Part shown: positions 36,462 to 44,394 of the stretch, one piece after another
Layout of the letters: the number at the start of each line of letters is the position of its first letter
How positions within the stretch are numbered: the stretch's first letter is position 1
NCBI GenBank assembly: GCA_964511875.1
Contig: CAZEHS010000006.1
Location: 1-64,000 of the forward strand
Direction of reading: 5' to 3'
DNA length: 64,000 nt
Source of the DNA: CAZEHS01 sp964511875
Lineage (GTDB): Bacteria > Bacillota > Clostridia > Peptostreptococcales > Acidaminobacteraceae
Position numbers and translations under genes: made by a program
The notes under the pieces: model-generated
What the model was told of the DNA's origin: nothing
The model's input: only the letters and a program-made list of their open reading frames with translations
Databases searched by the model: none

Positions 36462-38003
36462 TCATTGGTCTGTCAGATCCCTCAGTTCATATAAATCGAT
36501 GCGTCTGTTTTTAAGCAACGTGACAGTGCCTGATTTTCTTGAACGCTTCAACAATTCAAGATCGACATCTCCAACGATTACCATCTCAAGATTTGGAGTG
36601 CACTCAGCCATGATGCCGTCTCTTGGGAAAGAAAAATCAGAAGGGGTAAAAATTGCTGATTGGGCATATTGGATATCCATATTCTCTACATGCGTTAAGT
36701 TGCCTACAGTTCCTGCGATGACCGTATAGACCTGATTCTCAACTGCTCGTGCCTGTGCGCAGTATCTTACGCGCAAATATCCCTGCCGTTCATCAGTGCA
36801 GAATGGCGTGAATATGATATTGGCACCCCGTTCAGTGACCAAACGTGCAAGCTCAGGGAATTCAATATCATAGCAGATGAGTATCGCAATTTTTCCGCAG
36901 TCCGTGTCGAATACCCGTATCTGATCTCCGGTCGAGATACCCCACCATTGCTGTTCATTGGGTGTGATATGCAGCTTGTATTGCTTTTCGATGGTACCAT
37001 CCCGTCTGAAAAGGTAAGCGATATTGTATATCAGTCCATCCTCTTCAACAAAATGAGACCCGCCGATGATGTTCACATTGTATCTGACTGCGAAATGTGT
37101 AAAAATTTCGATATACTGTTCTGTAAAGGTTGTCAGTTTTCTAACCGACTGACTGGGAGTATCCTGATCGACAAAGGATAACAACTGCGTCGTGAATATT
37201 TCTGGAAAAACCACGAAATCAGATTTGTAGTTGGATGCGACATCCACATAATACTCACATTGATGCGCGAACTCCTCGAAAGAATTGATCTTTTTCATCA
37301 TATACTGAATGACACAGATCCTCACAGGAAATGCTGTTTTGAAGAGATGCGAACTTGAAGACTGATATTCAATATTGTTCCATTCCATCAATGTAGCAAA
37401 TTGTTTTGAGGCTTTATCCTCAGGAATGTACTTTTTTATTATTCGTTTCAGAACAAACCCACTCATGAGCTGGAAGGTCAAAATCGGATCATATAAGTTG
37501 TGAGCGATGACTTCCTGAGCATACTGCTGCGGACTCATTTCATTGGAATATTTGCCGTAGTTAGGAATTCTGCCGCCAATCACAATGCTTTTCAGGTTCA
37601 AGGTCTGAACCAGTTCTTTCCGGGCTTCGTAGAGTCTTTTGCCGATTTTCATATTTCTAAAATCGGGATGGACCATGACTTCGATTCCATAGAGGTTATA
37701 TCCTTCAGGATTATGATTCGTGATGAATCCGTTGTCAGTGATTTCATCCCATGAATGCTGGTCATCATATTCATCAAAATTGATGATCAGGCTTGAGCTG
37801 GAGCCAATGATGACGCCATCATATTCAACGCAGATCTGACCCTCAGGGAAGATTTTATGATGGCTTTTCAGCTGTGGAATTGTCCAGGTAGACATTGTTG
37901 GAAAACAAAGTTTCTGAAGAGCGATAATGGCTTCAAAATCTTTTTCCTGGATTGTTCTGACGATGATTATCTTTTCGAATTTGGACAAATCGATATCTGG
38001 CAT
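36462..38003 (-). CDS. GNAT acetyltransferase - nitrilase fusion (YhcX-like)
   Basis: The 513-residue protein joins an N-terminal GNAT domain (about 12-215; IEVMVHPDFRNMKIGKRLYEARKEL is the acetyl-CoA loop) to a nitrilase-superfamily amidase (about 228-500). The amidase triad is visible as Glu in VFPEIFT, Lys in YKLHITPNEQQWWG and Cys in ILICYDIEFPE. Length and domain order match Bacillus YhcX. It may acylate and hydrolyse one small amide metabolite, which remains unidentified. AAGGAGTGATTTT precedes ATG 38003; the frame continues to 38048. It lies 108 bases downstream of the rplY gene on the same strand, behind that gene's terminator. Confidence 0.9.
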   Translation of the reverse strand: MPDIDLSKFEKIIIVRTIQEKDFEAIIALQKLCFPTMSTWTIPQLKSHHKIFPEGQICVEYDGVIIGSSSSLIINFDEYDDQHSWDEITDNGFITNHNPEGYNLYGIEVMVHPDFRNMKIGKRLYEARKELVQTLNLKSIVIGGRIPNYGKYSNEMSPQQYAQEVIAHNLYDPILTFQLMSGFVLKRIIKKYIPEDKASKQFATLMEWNNIEYQSSSSHLFKTAFPVRICVIQYMMKKINSFEEFAHQCEYYVDVASNYKSDFVVFPEIFTTQLLSFVDQDTPSQSVRKLTTFTEQYIEIFTHFAVRYNVNIIGGSHFVEEDGLIYNIAYLFRRDGTIEKQYKLHITPNEQQWWGISTGDQIRVFDTDCGKIAILICYDIEFPELARLVTERGANIIFTPFCTDERQGYLRVRYCAQARAVENQVYTVIAGTVGNLTHVENMDIQYAQSAIFTPSDFSFPRDGIMAECTPNLEMVIVGDVDLELLKRSRKSGTVTLLKNRRIDLYELRDLTDQ

Positions 38004-38063
38004 AAAATCACTCCTTGGAATATTAATGAGCCTAATGGTTGAAATCAACCTTCAAATGAAGAA

Positions 38064-38097
38064 AAAGAAGCTGTCTCAGTTTTGAGGCAGCTTCTTC
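38064..38097 (-). terminator. Terminator of rplY
   Basis: On the minus strand AAGAAGCTGCCTCA pairs with TGAGACAGCTTCTT and runs into TTTCTTC. It lies just after the L25 stop codon. Confidence 0.85.
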
Positions 38098-38111
38098 GAG
38101 ACATGATTGTC

Positions 38112-38729
38112 TTACTTTTTATCTTCAACTGGAGCAGGTTCTTCAACAGCTTCCGGTTCCTCTTCTTCCTGAACCTTTGCAGGGTAAACCAGAGTGAACA
38201 GCGGTAAATCAGGATCTGTAAACACTTTGATTTTCTCATTTGTTGTGATCGGCAGATCAGACACTTTGATCATTTCGCCATACTTCAATTCAGAAACATC
38301 TACATTGATACTGTCCATCAGGTTTTCCGGCAGTGTTTCAATTTCAAGTTCGCTGACAAGCTCCTGTGCAATGAGATCCATCGGCAATTTATCCTTACCG
38401 ACATAGTGCAGTTTTACATGAAGCTTAACCTTGTCACCCTTTGTAAGAGCTTGCAGGTCAACGTGCAGCACTGAATTCTGGAACACGTCCTTCTGGACTT
38501 CCTTCAGCAGGGCCATAACCTCTTTACCGCCGATTTTGACATAAACCTTGGAGCCGACATAATTGGATGCAAGAAACTTATCAACTTCGAGTTTTTCCAG
38601 CATTACCGGTTGTGGGTCCATATGGCCGCCGTATAGGATTCCTGGTATAAAGCCGCTTTTACGTAAATGGTTCGATTTATTCGAACCTAGAGCATCTCTT
38701 GACTGGGCGTTCAAAAATAATTTCGACAT
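38112..38729 (-). CDS. rplY: 50S ribosomal protein L25, Ctc form
   Basis: The 205-residue protein has the 5S-rRNA-binding L25 domain (about 1-95: LRKSGFIPGILYGGH, VDKFLASNYVGSKVYVKIGG) and the TL5/Ctc C-terminal beta domain (about 100-185). It ends in an acidic Glu/Pro-rich tail. The two-domain Ctc form is induced by general stress in bacilli. AGGAGGAATATC precedes ATG 38729. A sigma-A-like promoter lies about 50 bases upstream and a terminator follows, so it is monocistronic. Confidence 0.95.
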   Translation of the reverse strand: MSKLFLNAQSRDALGSNKSNHLRKSGFIPGILYGGHMDPQPVMLEKLEVDKFLASNYVGSKVYVKIGGKEVMALLKEVQKDVFQNSVLHVDLQALTKGDKVKLHVKLHYVGKDKLPMDLIAQELVSELEIETLPENLMDSINVDVSELKYGEMIKVSDLPITTNEKIKVFTDPDLPLFTLVYPAKVQEEEEPEAVEEPAPVEDKK

Positions 38730-38776
38730 GATATTCCTCCTATTGCAAATGAGTTACGTAAACCGCACTCTATTTT

Positions 38777-38805
38777 ATTATACTCCATTTCACAAAAAAT
38801 AGCAA
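38777..38805 (-). promoter_or_regulatory. Candidate sigma-A promoter for rplY
   Basis: On the minus strand -35 TTGCTA (38805-38800), 17-base spacer, -10 TATAAT (38782-38777). Transcription would begin about 40 bases before ATG 38729. Confidence 0.6.
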
Positions 38806-38845
38806 AATACCACATTATGGCACATAGGCAATATAAAGCATTGTC

Positions 38846-38874
38846 TTGACAGTGGTTGCAATTACGGTTAACCT
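38846..38874 (+). promoter_or_regulatory. Candidate promoter for the pgs operon
   Basis: A perfect -35 TTGACA (38846-38851) is followed 17 bases later by TAACCT (38869-38874), a poor -10. The transcript would include the hairpin at 38915-38960 in a leader of about 120 bases. Confidence 0.4.
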
Positions 38875-38914
38875 GATTGTATGTTCAATTGGTGCAAGAC
38901 TCTACGATGATTCG

Positions 38915-38960
38915 GAAGCCGGAATACTCTGAGAAATAGTTTCTCGAGATTCCGGCTTTA
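38915..38960 (+). promoter_or_regulatory. Leader hairpin upstream of pgsB
   Basis: AAGCCGGAAT-A-CTC-T-GAGAAA pairs with GTTTCTCGAG-ATTCCGGCTT to make a nearly 20-bp stem with a tiny loop, 42 bases before the pgsB start. Only three T residues follow. It could be a terminator of something upstream, an attenuator, or a stabilising 5' structure. No gene on the plus strand ends just upstream of it. Confidence 0.55.
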
Positions 38961-39002
38961 ACTATTAGTGCACCATCAAATTGAAAATAGAAATGAGGTC
39001 TT

Positions 39003-40178
39003 ATGAAAATGCTGCTTATCGCTTTAGTACCTTTAGTCGTACTGATTATCGGTATTATTGAAAAAACACGCCATGATAGGAACATCGACAAACTGAAGCT
39101 TCGAATCAACATCAACGGAACCCGTGGAAAGTCAACAGTCACCAGACTCATTACGGCGATTGTCAAGGAAGCGGATTATAAAGTGGTCGGCAAGACGACT
39201 GGTACAAGTGCGCGTATCATATATTGGAACCAGGAAACTGAAGAGCCGCTCAAAAGGGGACCTTTGGGACCGAATATCATCGAACAGAAGCATGTCGTTA
39301 AAAAGTGTATAGAAAGAGGTGGGGAAGCCTTTGTAACGGAATGCATGGCTGTGAATCCTGACTATCAGATCATTTTTCAGGAAAAGCTGGTCAGAGCCAA
39401 TTTGGGCGTCATTGTAAACGTCAGGGAAGATCATTTGGATCTGTGCGGGCCAACGCTTGAGTATATTGCAGAATCTTTTACAGCAACTATTCCATATAAC
39501 GGATGTCTCGTCGTTGAAAAGAGTCCTTTTGATGAAATGTTCCGATCCGTAGCTGAAAAAAGGAATTCAAGGATCATCATCACAGACAAGGATACAGTTC
39601 CGGAAAGTCTGATCAATCAGTTCGGCTATGTTCTGTTTCCTGAGAATCTTTCTGTTGCGCTTGGAGTCGCAGAAGCGTTGGAAATTTCGATGGAGGTTGC
39701 TATAAGAGGAATGCTGGCGGCAAATCCGGATCCGGGTGCTCTAAGGGTACATAGCCTTGATAAGAATGAAAGCTTTGATGTGATCAATGCATTTGCTGCG
39801 AATGATCCGAGTTCAACGCTTCAAATCTGGAATCATCTGAAAGGGAGATACCCTGCTGACTTGAAGCCGAATGTGATTCTAAACTGCAGACCGGACAGGG
39901 TGGATCGAACGCTTCAGTTTGCTAAGGATGTGCTCCCGCGTATGGATTTGAATCTGCTGATCACGATGGGTTCAAACTCAAAAGATGTAAAAAGTGCTGT
40001 AGAATCAGGAATGATCGTGTGTGAAAAGCACCTCGATCTCATTGAGATGTCCCCAGAGTCTGTTTTCAACGAATTGGAAAGTGTTCAAGGGATAAATCCA
40101 GTATTTTGTATCGGTAATATTCACGGCGGCGGTGAAGAACTCGTCGAATTATTCATCAACGAATACAGCTGCGCTTGA
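39003..40178 (+). CDS. pgsB: Poly-gamma-glutamate synthase subunit PgsB/CapB
   Basis: The 391-residue protein has an N-terminal membrane helix (about 3-20) and a Mur-ligase-like ATPase core. ININGTRGKST (35-45) is the P-loop, followed by KTTGTSARIIYW, ECMAVNPDYQ, NVREDHLDLCGPT and LNCRPDRVDRT. PgsB ligates glutamate residues through their gamma-carboxyl groups using ATP, working with PgsC in the membrane. ATGAGGTCTT precedes ATG 39003. pgsC follows 13 bases after the stop. The polymer may be a capsule, released slime or an osmolyte store. Confidence 0.95.
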   Translation: MKMLLIALVPLVVLIIGIIEKTRHDRNIDKLKLRININGTRGKSTVTRLITAIVKEADYKVVGKTTGTSARIIYWNQETEEPLKRGPLGPNIIEQKHVVKKCIERGGEAFVTECMAVNPDYQIIFQEKLVRANLGVIVNVREDHLDLCGPTLEYIAESFTATIPYNGCLVVEKSPFDEMFRSVAEKRNSRIIITDKDTVPESLINQFGYVLFPENLSVALGVAEALEISMEVAIRGMLAANPDPGALRVHSLDKNESFDVINAFAANDPSSTLQIWNHLKGRYPADLKPNVILNCRPDRVDRTLQFAKDVLPRMDLNLLITMGSNSKDVKSAVESGMIVCEKHLDLIEMSPESVFNELESVQGINPVFCIGNIHGGGEELVELFINEYSCA

Positions 40179-40191
40179 TCGGAGGATTTGA

Positions 40192-40644
40192 ATGTCTGCA
40201 CATGAAATTTATTTTGCAATGGTTGTAGGAACCTTACTCAGTTTGATCTATGTAGAAGTAACGAATTTCCTGCCTGCGGGAATTGTTGTTCCCGGCTATC
40301 TGGCACTGAGGATGGAAAATCCTGCAATACTGCTGGGGATTTTCCTGATCAGTATTGCAACCTATTACATCGTTGTTTATGGGATTTCCAAAGTGACAAT
40401 CCTATATGGCAAACGGAAATTTGCGGCAATGATTGTTGTAGCCGTGTTGTTGAAATTGATAGGAGATGGTGTTGCTGGAAATCTTTTTAGCGGTCCGGTA
40501 GAACTGGAGGCGTTGGGGGTAGTCGTACCAGGTCTTCTGGCTAATACGATCGAACGGCAGGGTATACTTGTCACATTAGGCAGTACGACACTTATGGCAT
40601 CAGTGACCTTCCTGGGACTTGTTTTCTTCAGAATGGTTGCTTGA
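40192..40644 (+). CDS. pgsC: Poly-gamma-glutamate synthase membrane subunit PgsC/CapC
   Basis: The 150-residue integral membrane protein has about five helices and the PgsC signatures NFLPAGIVVPGYLAL, ELEALGVVVPGLLANTIERQG and TLGSTTLMASVTFL. It matches the usual 149-residue length. It partners PgsB as the minimal synthetase. CGGAGGATTTGA precedes ATG 40192. Confidence 0.95.
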   Translation: MSAHEIYFAMVVGTLLSLIYVEVTNFLPAGIVVPGYLALRMENPAILLGIFLISIATYYIVVYGISKVTILYGKRKFAAMIVVAVLLKLIGDGVAGNLFSGPVELEALGVVVPGLLANTIERQGILVTLGSTTLMASVTFLGLVFFRMVA

Positions 40645-40660
40645 AAGGAGCGAATAATAT

Positions 40661-40819
40661 ATGAAAGAGACTTCCATTGAAAAACAACTGACTTTTAAAG
40701 AAAGATTTCTTGGATTTGTAAAGACCACACGGCGATACAATGAGTTCTGCATAGTGATTTCACTACTTTTGGTAACGATTTCCTTGGTAACATTGGAAAT
40801 AATCCGATTCTCAAGTTAG
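40661..40819 (+). CDS. Small single-helix membrane protein in the pgs operon (52 residues)
   Basis: A short frame starts at ATG 40661 after GAAAGGAGCGAATAAT, 16 bases past the pgsC stop. The product has a basic cytoplasmic stretch (FKERFLGFVKTTRRYNE) and one helix (CIVISLLLVTISLVTLEII). It has the size and layout of PgsE/CapE, the accessory peptide of Bacillus PGA operons, but sequence identity cannot be claimed. The place normally held by pgsA is absent between pgsC and this gene. Confidence 0.75.
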   Translation: MKETSIEKQLTFKERFLGFVKTTRRYNEFCIVISLLLVTISLVTLEIIRFSS

Positions 40820-40836
40820 TTGCGGGGGTGTTAGCG

Positions 40837-41694
40837 ATGAAGGTACTCATAGCGGTGTTCGGAATCCTGGCTCTGCTGTTTCAATCGGTTTCATATGCAG
40901 ACTCAGACAAATATGAAAGCTTCAGTAAAATGAGCGCTTCTGAGCGTGAAGGGATTGACTTTGCCGTTGTAACGAAGGATACGTCTTCAGGTGTTCTCAT
41001 CATGGCCATCCACGGCGGGAAAATTGAAGGCGGCACTGACCAGTTAGCAGGTCTGATTGCTGATCGCGGCAACTACGACAGCTACGTCTTTAAAGCTATG
41101 AAGAAAGCGAACAATCAGGATCTGCATGTGACATCGACCCGCTATGATGAGCCGCGAGCACTGGAGATGACGTCAAAAGCCACTTTGACCGTATCAATTC
41201 ATGGTTTTTCAGGCACCACAAGTGAGACGATTGTAGGAGGACGAGATCAAAGCAAAGCTGCAATCGTCAAAAAACACTTGTCTGCATCAGGATTCAGAAT
41301 AAAGGACACCGCTAAATTCAATGGTGATGACCCAACTAACATTGTGAATCGGAACTTGAATGAAAAAGGAATTCAGCTTGAACTGTCTTCGGCTCAACGC
41401 AAAGCATTTTCGGAAGCACACGTCTTGAAAAAGTATGCTCAAGCGATAAATGATGCACTTGAAGAGTGCGAGACCTCCAGGAATCCTGCTTTTGACACGC
41501 CGCCGTTGGCTGCTGATCCAGTGGGGGAAGCTGTGCGGGCGCCTGATGATGAAAAAATCACCGGGAGTGAGATGATAGAAAGTGAAATCAGCAAAAAGAC
41601 AGCTTCGATTACGAACGAAATCCCAGCTTCTCGCCTTAATGGCAAATGGACATTCATGCAGCTCATATTCCGGATAATCATCATTGTCATTTGA
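40837..41694 (+). CDS. Exported poly-gamma-glutamate hydrolase (phage PghP/YjqB type)
   Basis: The 285-residue protein has a signal peptide (about 1-21, ending VSYA) and the Zn-dependent gamma-PGA hydrolase fold. Visible motifs are IMAIHGGKIEGGTD (His about 59), TLTVSIHGFSG, GGRD, NIVNRN and GIQLELSSAQR. After the domain come an acidic linker and a short hydrophobic C-terminus (FMQLIFRIIIIVI) that could tether it to the membrane. It would cut gamma-linked poly-glutamate outside the cell, trimming or releasing the product of the same operon. ATG 40837 follows GCGGGGG; GTG 40828 lies inside that site. Confidence 0.85.
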   Translation: MKVLIAVFGILALLFQSVSYADSDKYESFSKMSASEREGIDFAVVTKDTSSGVLIMAIHGGKIEGGTDQLAGLIADRGNYDSYVFKAMKKANNQDLHVTSTRYDEPRALEMTSKATLTVSIHGFSGTTSETIVGGRDQSKAAIVKKHLSASGFRIKDTAKFNGDDPTNIVNRNLNEKGIQLELSSAQRKAFSEAHVLKKYAQAINDALEECETSRNPAFDTPPLAADPVGEAVRAPDDEKITGSEMIESEISKKTASITNEIPASRLNGKWTFMQLIFRIIIIVI

Positions 41695-41696
41695 TC

Positions 41697-41757
41697 AAGA
41701 CAGACATACACCCCAACATGCGGCACGGGTGCCTCTGAAGGGGTGTATGTCTGTCTT
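41697..41757. terminator. Strong bidirectional terminator after the pgs operon
   Basis: AAGACAGACATACACCCC pairs perfectly (18 bp) with GGGGTGTATGTCTGTCTT around a 25-base loop; T-rich sequence follows. It separates the pgs operon from a minus-strand gene. Confidence 0.85.
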
Positions 41758-41762
41758 TCGTA

Positions 41763-41918
41763 TTATCGTTCTATCAGAATCAGAACACCAGCAGCAATTG
41801 CAAGAATAGCCAATATCATGCCCATTTGAGGAATTGGAATGCTGACAACTGTCAAAAGGCCCGTCAAAATGAGCCAGATAGCCAGCAATGGAAAGCCTAA
41901 TTTCCTGCCATTTCTCAC
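41763..41918 (-). CDS. Small two-helix membrane protein (51 residues)
   Basis: The product has two hydrophobic helices (about 8-25 and 31-49, ending LILIER) and a basic N-terminus (RNGRKLG). GAGGAG eight bases before GTG 41918 gives the start; an upstream in-frame ATG at 41954 precedes that site. Such short membrane proteins are common and unassigned in Firmicutes. It is transcribed alone towards the pgs terminator. Confidence 0.6.
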   Translation of the reverse strand: MRNGRKLGFPLLAIWLILTGLLTVVSIPIPQMGMILAILAIAAGVLILIER

Positions 41919-42025
41919 GTCATCATCTCCTCGGTTCAAGGAACCAATTATCAATTCGTTACATGTCTGTTAATCAATCGAAACCCTGTACTTTATTTAT
42001 ACCCGTTTTGCATTGAACAAAACAT

Positions 42026-42913
42026 TCAACTTGAATGCTGAAGCTCTGTAGCAAGCCCTTCAATGAACTTCTTGATGTTTATCTTGCCGCCAGCACGTGC
42101 AGTTCCCTTAAGATGAGCCATTTGCTGTCTTACTTCCGCAAAATCGAACAGGATGGGGGCGAATTGGGAAAAGATTTCGTTGCCGTAATCGTCCAGCCCC
42201 ATGTTGGCCAGGTTGGTAAGGGCTTTCGACACCGTTCGGCGCATCCTCTGCTCCAGGGCTGCATTGGCTGGGGTGCTCGAATCCCTGCCCTCCAGACGGC
42301 AAAGGACCGCGTAGAGGTCCGACAGGCGATATGATCCGGCGCCGGGGATCTGCTTTTGTGAAACCAGCCAAAGAACGGCCTCTTCAATATCCCGGCTGCC
42401 GGAATCCCCTTGGATCCCAAGCTGAGCCATCATATAGCGCAGCCTATGCCGATGCTGGTCCACTCCTGAATCCGGACGGGTTGGGGCAGGCCCCTTACGA
42501 ATTTTGGAAAATGCCTGATCAAGGGATTCCACTGCAGATTTGAGAGCCATAGTATCGGAAATCCGTTTGATGACAGACATGACTTCAATTATATTGACTG
42601 GCTTATGAATGTAGAATTCGATGCCTGCCTGATATGCCTTGGCCACCATATCCTTATCCGCAACCTCGGAGATCATGATGACGTTCTGACAGCAGTCCCG
42701 GGTCTGGTTCAGAATTTCAAGGCCATCCATATCAGGAAGCAGGAAGTCAAGCAGCACCACATCCGGGCGTAAGGCTTGAATGCCGCTGACTGCCTTTCGC
42801 CCGTCCGCAGCCGTACCCGCAACGATCCCTAACATGTTGCCCTTAATGACCCGTGACAGGATTTTCTGAACGCCGGGGTCGTCTTCTACGATATAGAATG
42901 TCAGTTCCTTCAT
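42026..42913 (-). CDS. glnL: Response regulator with YcbB domain (GlnL-like)
   Basis: The 295-residue protein has a receiver domain (about 1-125; acidic pocket EDD 10-12, phospho-acceptor Asp 56 in LLDFLLPDMDG). The C-terminal YcbB-type DNA-binding domain (about 160-290) shows HRLRYMMAQLGIQG, LSDLYAVLCRLEG, RMRRTVSKALTNLANMGLDD and INIKKFIEGLA. In Bacillus subtilis the matching regulator GlnL controls glutaminase and glutamine transport. Here the kinase gene overlaps its start (ATGA), and the divergent gene is a glutamate/dicarboxylate symporter, its probable target. Confidence 0.87.
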   Translation of the reverse strand: MKELTFYIVEDDPGVQKILSRVIKGNMLGIVAGTAADGRKAVSGIQALRPDVVLLDFLLPDMDGLEILNQTRDCCQNVIMISEVADKDMVAKAYQAGIEFYIHKPVNIIEVMSVIKRISDTMALKSAVESLDQAFSKIRKGPAPTRPDSGVDQHRHRLRYMMAQLGIQGDSGSRDIEEAVLWLVSQKQIPGAGSYRLSDLYAVLCRLEGRDSSTPANAALEQRMRRTVSKALTNLANMGLDDYGNEIFSQFAPILFDFAEVRQQMAHLKGTARAGGKINIKKFIEGLATELQHSS

Positions 42914-44175
42914 AAGGATTCCCCTTCCAGAGCGATTACTTTGAATTTGAATTCGGTGAGATGTCCGGGTTCTGAGTGAACTTCCATTTCAGACTCAAAA
43001 ACCTCTTCAACAATTTGTCGGGCGTGGGTCAAGCCGATGCCGGTCGACATCTTTCCGGTTTCCGGATTGAATTTCGAGGAGTATCCCGGAACGAAAATGG
43101 CTTCCAGGTCTTCCGGAGGTATTCCAGGTCCGGTATCCTGAACCGAAAAGACATGGGCATCTCCGTCATATACTTCTGTGAGGCGGATAATGCCATTATG
43201 CTCAATGGATTCCACTGCATTGATGACCAGATTATTCAGGACCGATACCAGGGGATAAAAAAGACGGGTTCTCAGGTCCGACTCCACGGACAGCTCAAAC
43301 TGGATATCCTTATCAGTGTGTTCGACCAATGCTGCGGTATTATCCCGGATTAGAGTGAACAGTTCCAAAATGCTCATGTCGGTTCCGGGGTCCTCCTTCC
43401 CAAGGGTTGTCTCCATACCGCTGATGACACGGTTGTAATCTTTTTTGATTTCGTGGATTTCCTTGGCAATGGAGAGGACCATGGGTTTCAGTGCCGGTTC
43501 CTGGATGAGCTGATACACCTCGTGGCTCTTTTTCATGGCCTGCTCAATATCCTGCCGGGATTTACGTAGAAAGAACAGCTCGGTTTTCAACCGGGCGGTG
43601 AAGAGCAGGAGCTCCCGGAACTGGGTTTCCTTTTGGCTCGTTTTCACACGGTTGGTGTAGGTGTCCGCCATGGCAATCAGCTGGTAGGTGATCAGGGAGC
43701 GGATGCCCCCGATCAGGATGATGGACAGAATCAGATTGTCAAACGGGGACTGATTCCATTCCCTCCGGACAACGACCTCCAGAATGTTTGGGAGACAGTC
43801 GATGACCCACAGGGACAGGATGAAGGGCACGGGATCCCTGGTCTTGTCCCGGATTTCCAGCAGAATGAAAAGAAGGCCGTAGGCCACATAGAAGTAGACA
43901 ACGGGAAAGTACATGCTCAATAAATCTACAGTGAGGGTGCCCGGAGTGTTGATCGCAGCAATTGAGGCCCGGAACAGGAACATCAGGAAGCCCACAATAG
44001 TGGTGCAGACCATGACATTAACCTCCCTGAAGAAGACCAACAGGAAGGAAAGGGAGATTACCGCCATGGAGAGGCGGAAGTCAGTGCCGAAGGGGCTGAT
44101 GTAGACCTGGCCCAGAAAAACGGTGACCAGGATGATGGAAATCAGAAGTTCAAGGTTTCTGCGTTCGCTTCGCAT
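42910..44175 (-). CDS. glnK: Membrane sensor histidine kinase (GlnK-like)
   Basis: The 421-residue kinase has six or more N-terminal helices (about 8-165) with little extracellular sequence, a cytoplasmic coiled coil, a dimerisation/phosphorylation helix (AKEIHEIKKDYNRVISG, His at about 248) and a HATPase domain. The HATPase shows N-box VLNNLVINAVESI, VQDTGPGIPP and TGIGLTHARQIVEE. It resembles GlnK of Bacillus. It should sense glutamine/glutamate or a related ligand at the membrane and phosphorylate the coupled GlnL-like regulator. Confidence 0.87.
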   Translation of the reverse strand: MRSERRNLELLISIILVTVFLGQVYISPFGTDFRLSMAVISLSFLLVFFREVNVMVCTTIVGFLMFLFRASIAAINTPGTLTVDLLSMYFPVVYFYVAYGLLFILLEIRDKTRDPVPFILSLWVIDCLPNILEVVVRREWNQSPFDNLILSIILIGGIRSLITYQLIAMADTYTNRVKTSQKETQFRELLLFTARLKTELFFLRKSRQDIEQAMKKSHEVYQLIQEPALKPMVLSIAKEIHEIKKDYNRVISGMETTLGKEDPGTDMSILELFTLIRDNTAALVEHTDKDIQFELSVESDLRTRLFYPLVSVLNNLVINAVESIEHNGIIRLTEVYDGDAHVFSVQDTGPGIPPEDLEAIFVPGYSSKFNPETGKMSTGIGLTHARQIVEEVFESEMEVHSEPGHLTEFKFKVIALEGESL

Positions 44176-44315
44176 GGTGTGACCTTTCTGATGAGGGATT
44201 CATTACCTTGCCTTGAGGTTATGCCTGTCTTTGAATAATCATACCCTAAAGGAATCGGGGAGGCAACTGGGCGGTCCTTCAGTATCTTGAAGTGGGAAAT
44301 CGTTTTTTTTTTTTA

Positions 44316-44335
44316 GTCGGATTCTGTCGGATTCT
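44316..44335 (+). promoter_or_regulatory. Tandem direct repeat, candidate GlnL-type operator
   Basis: GTCGGATTCT occurs twice head-to-tail with no gap, about 60 bases before the symporter start and just after a 12-T run (44303-44314). It lies in the 219-base divergent gap between the kinase gene and the symporter gene. YcbB-domain regulators bind direct repeats, so this is the best candidate operator. Confidence 0.5.
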
Positions 44336-44394
44336 GAAGGGAGAGGTTTAAACTTACGATACAGATCAAAACAAAATCGTAAGGAGGACGTGGA

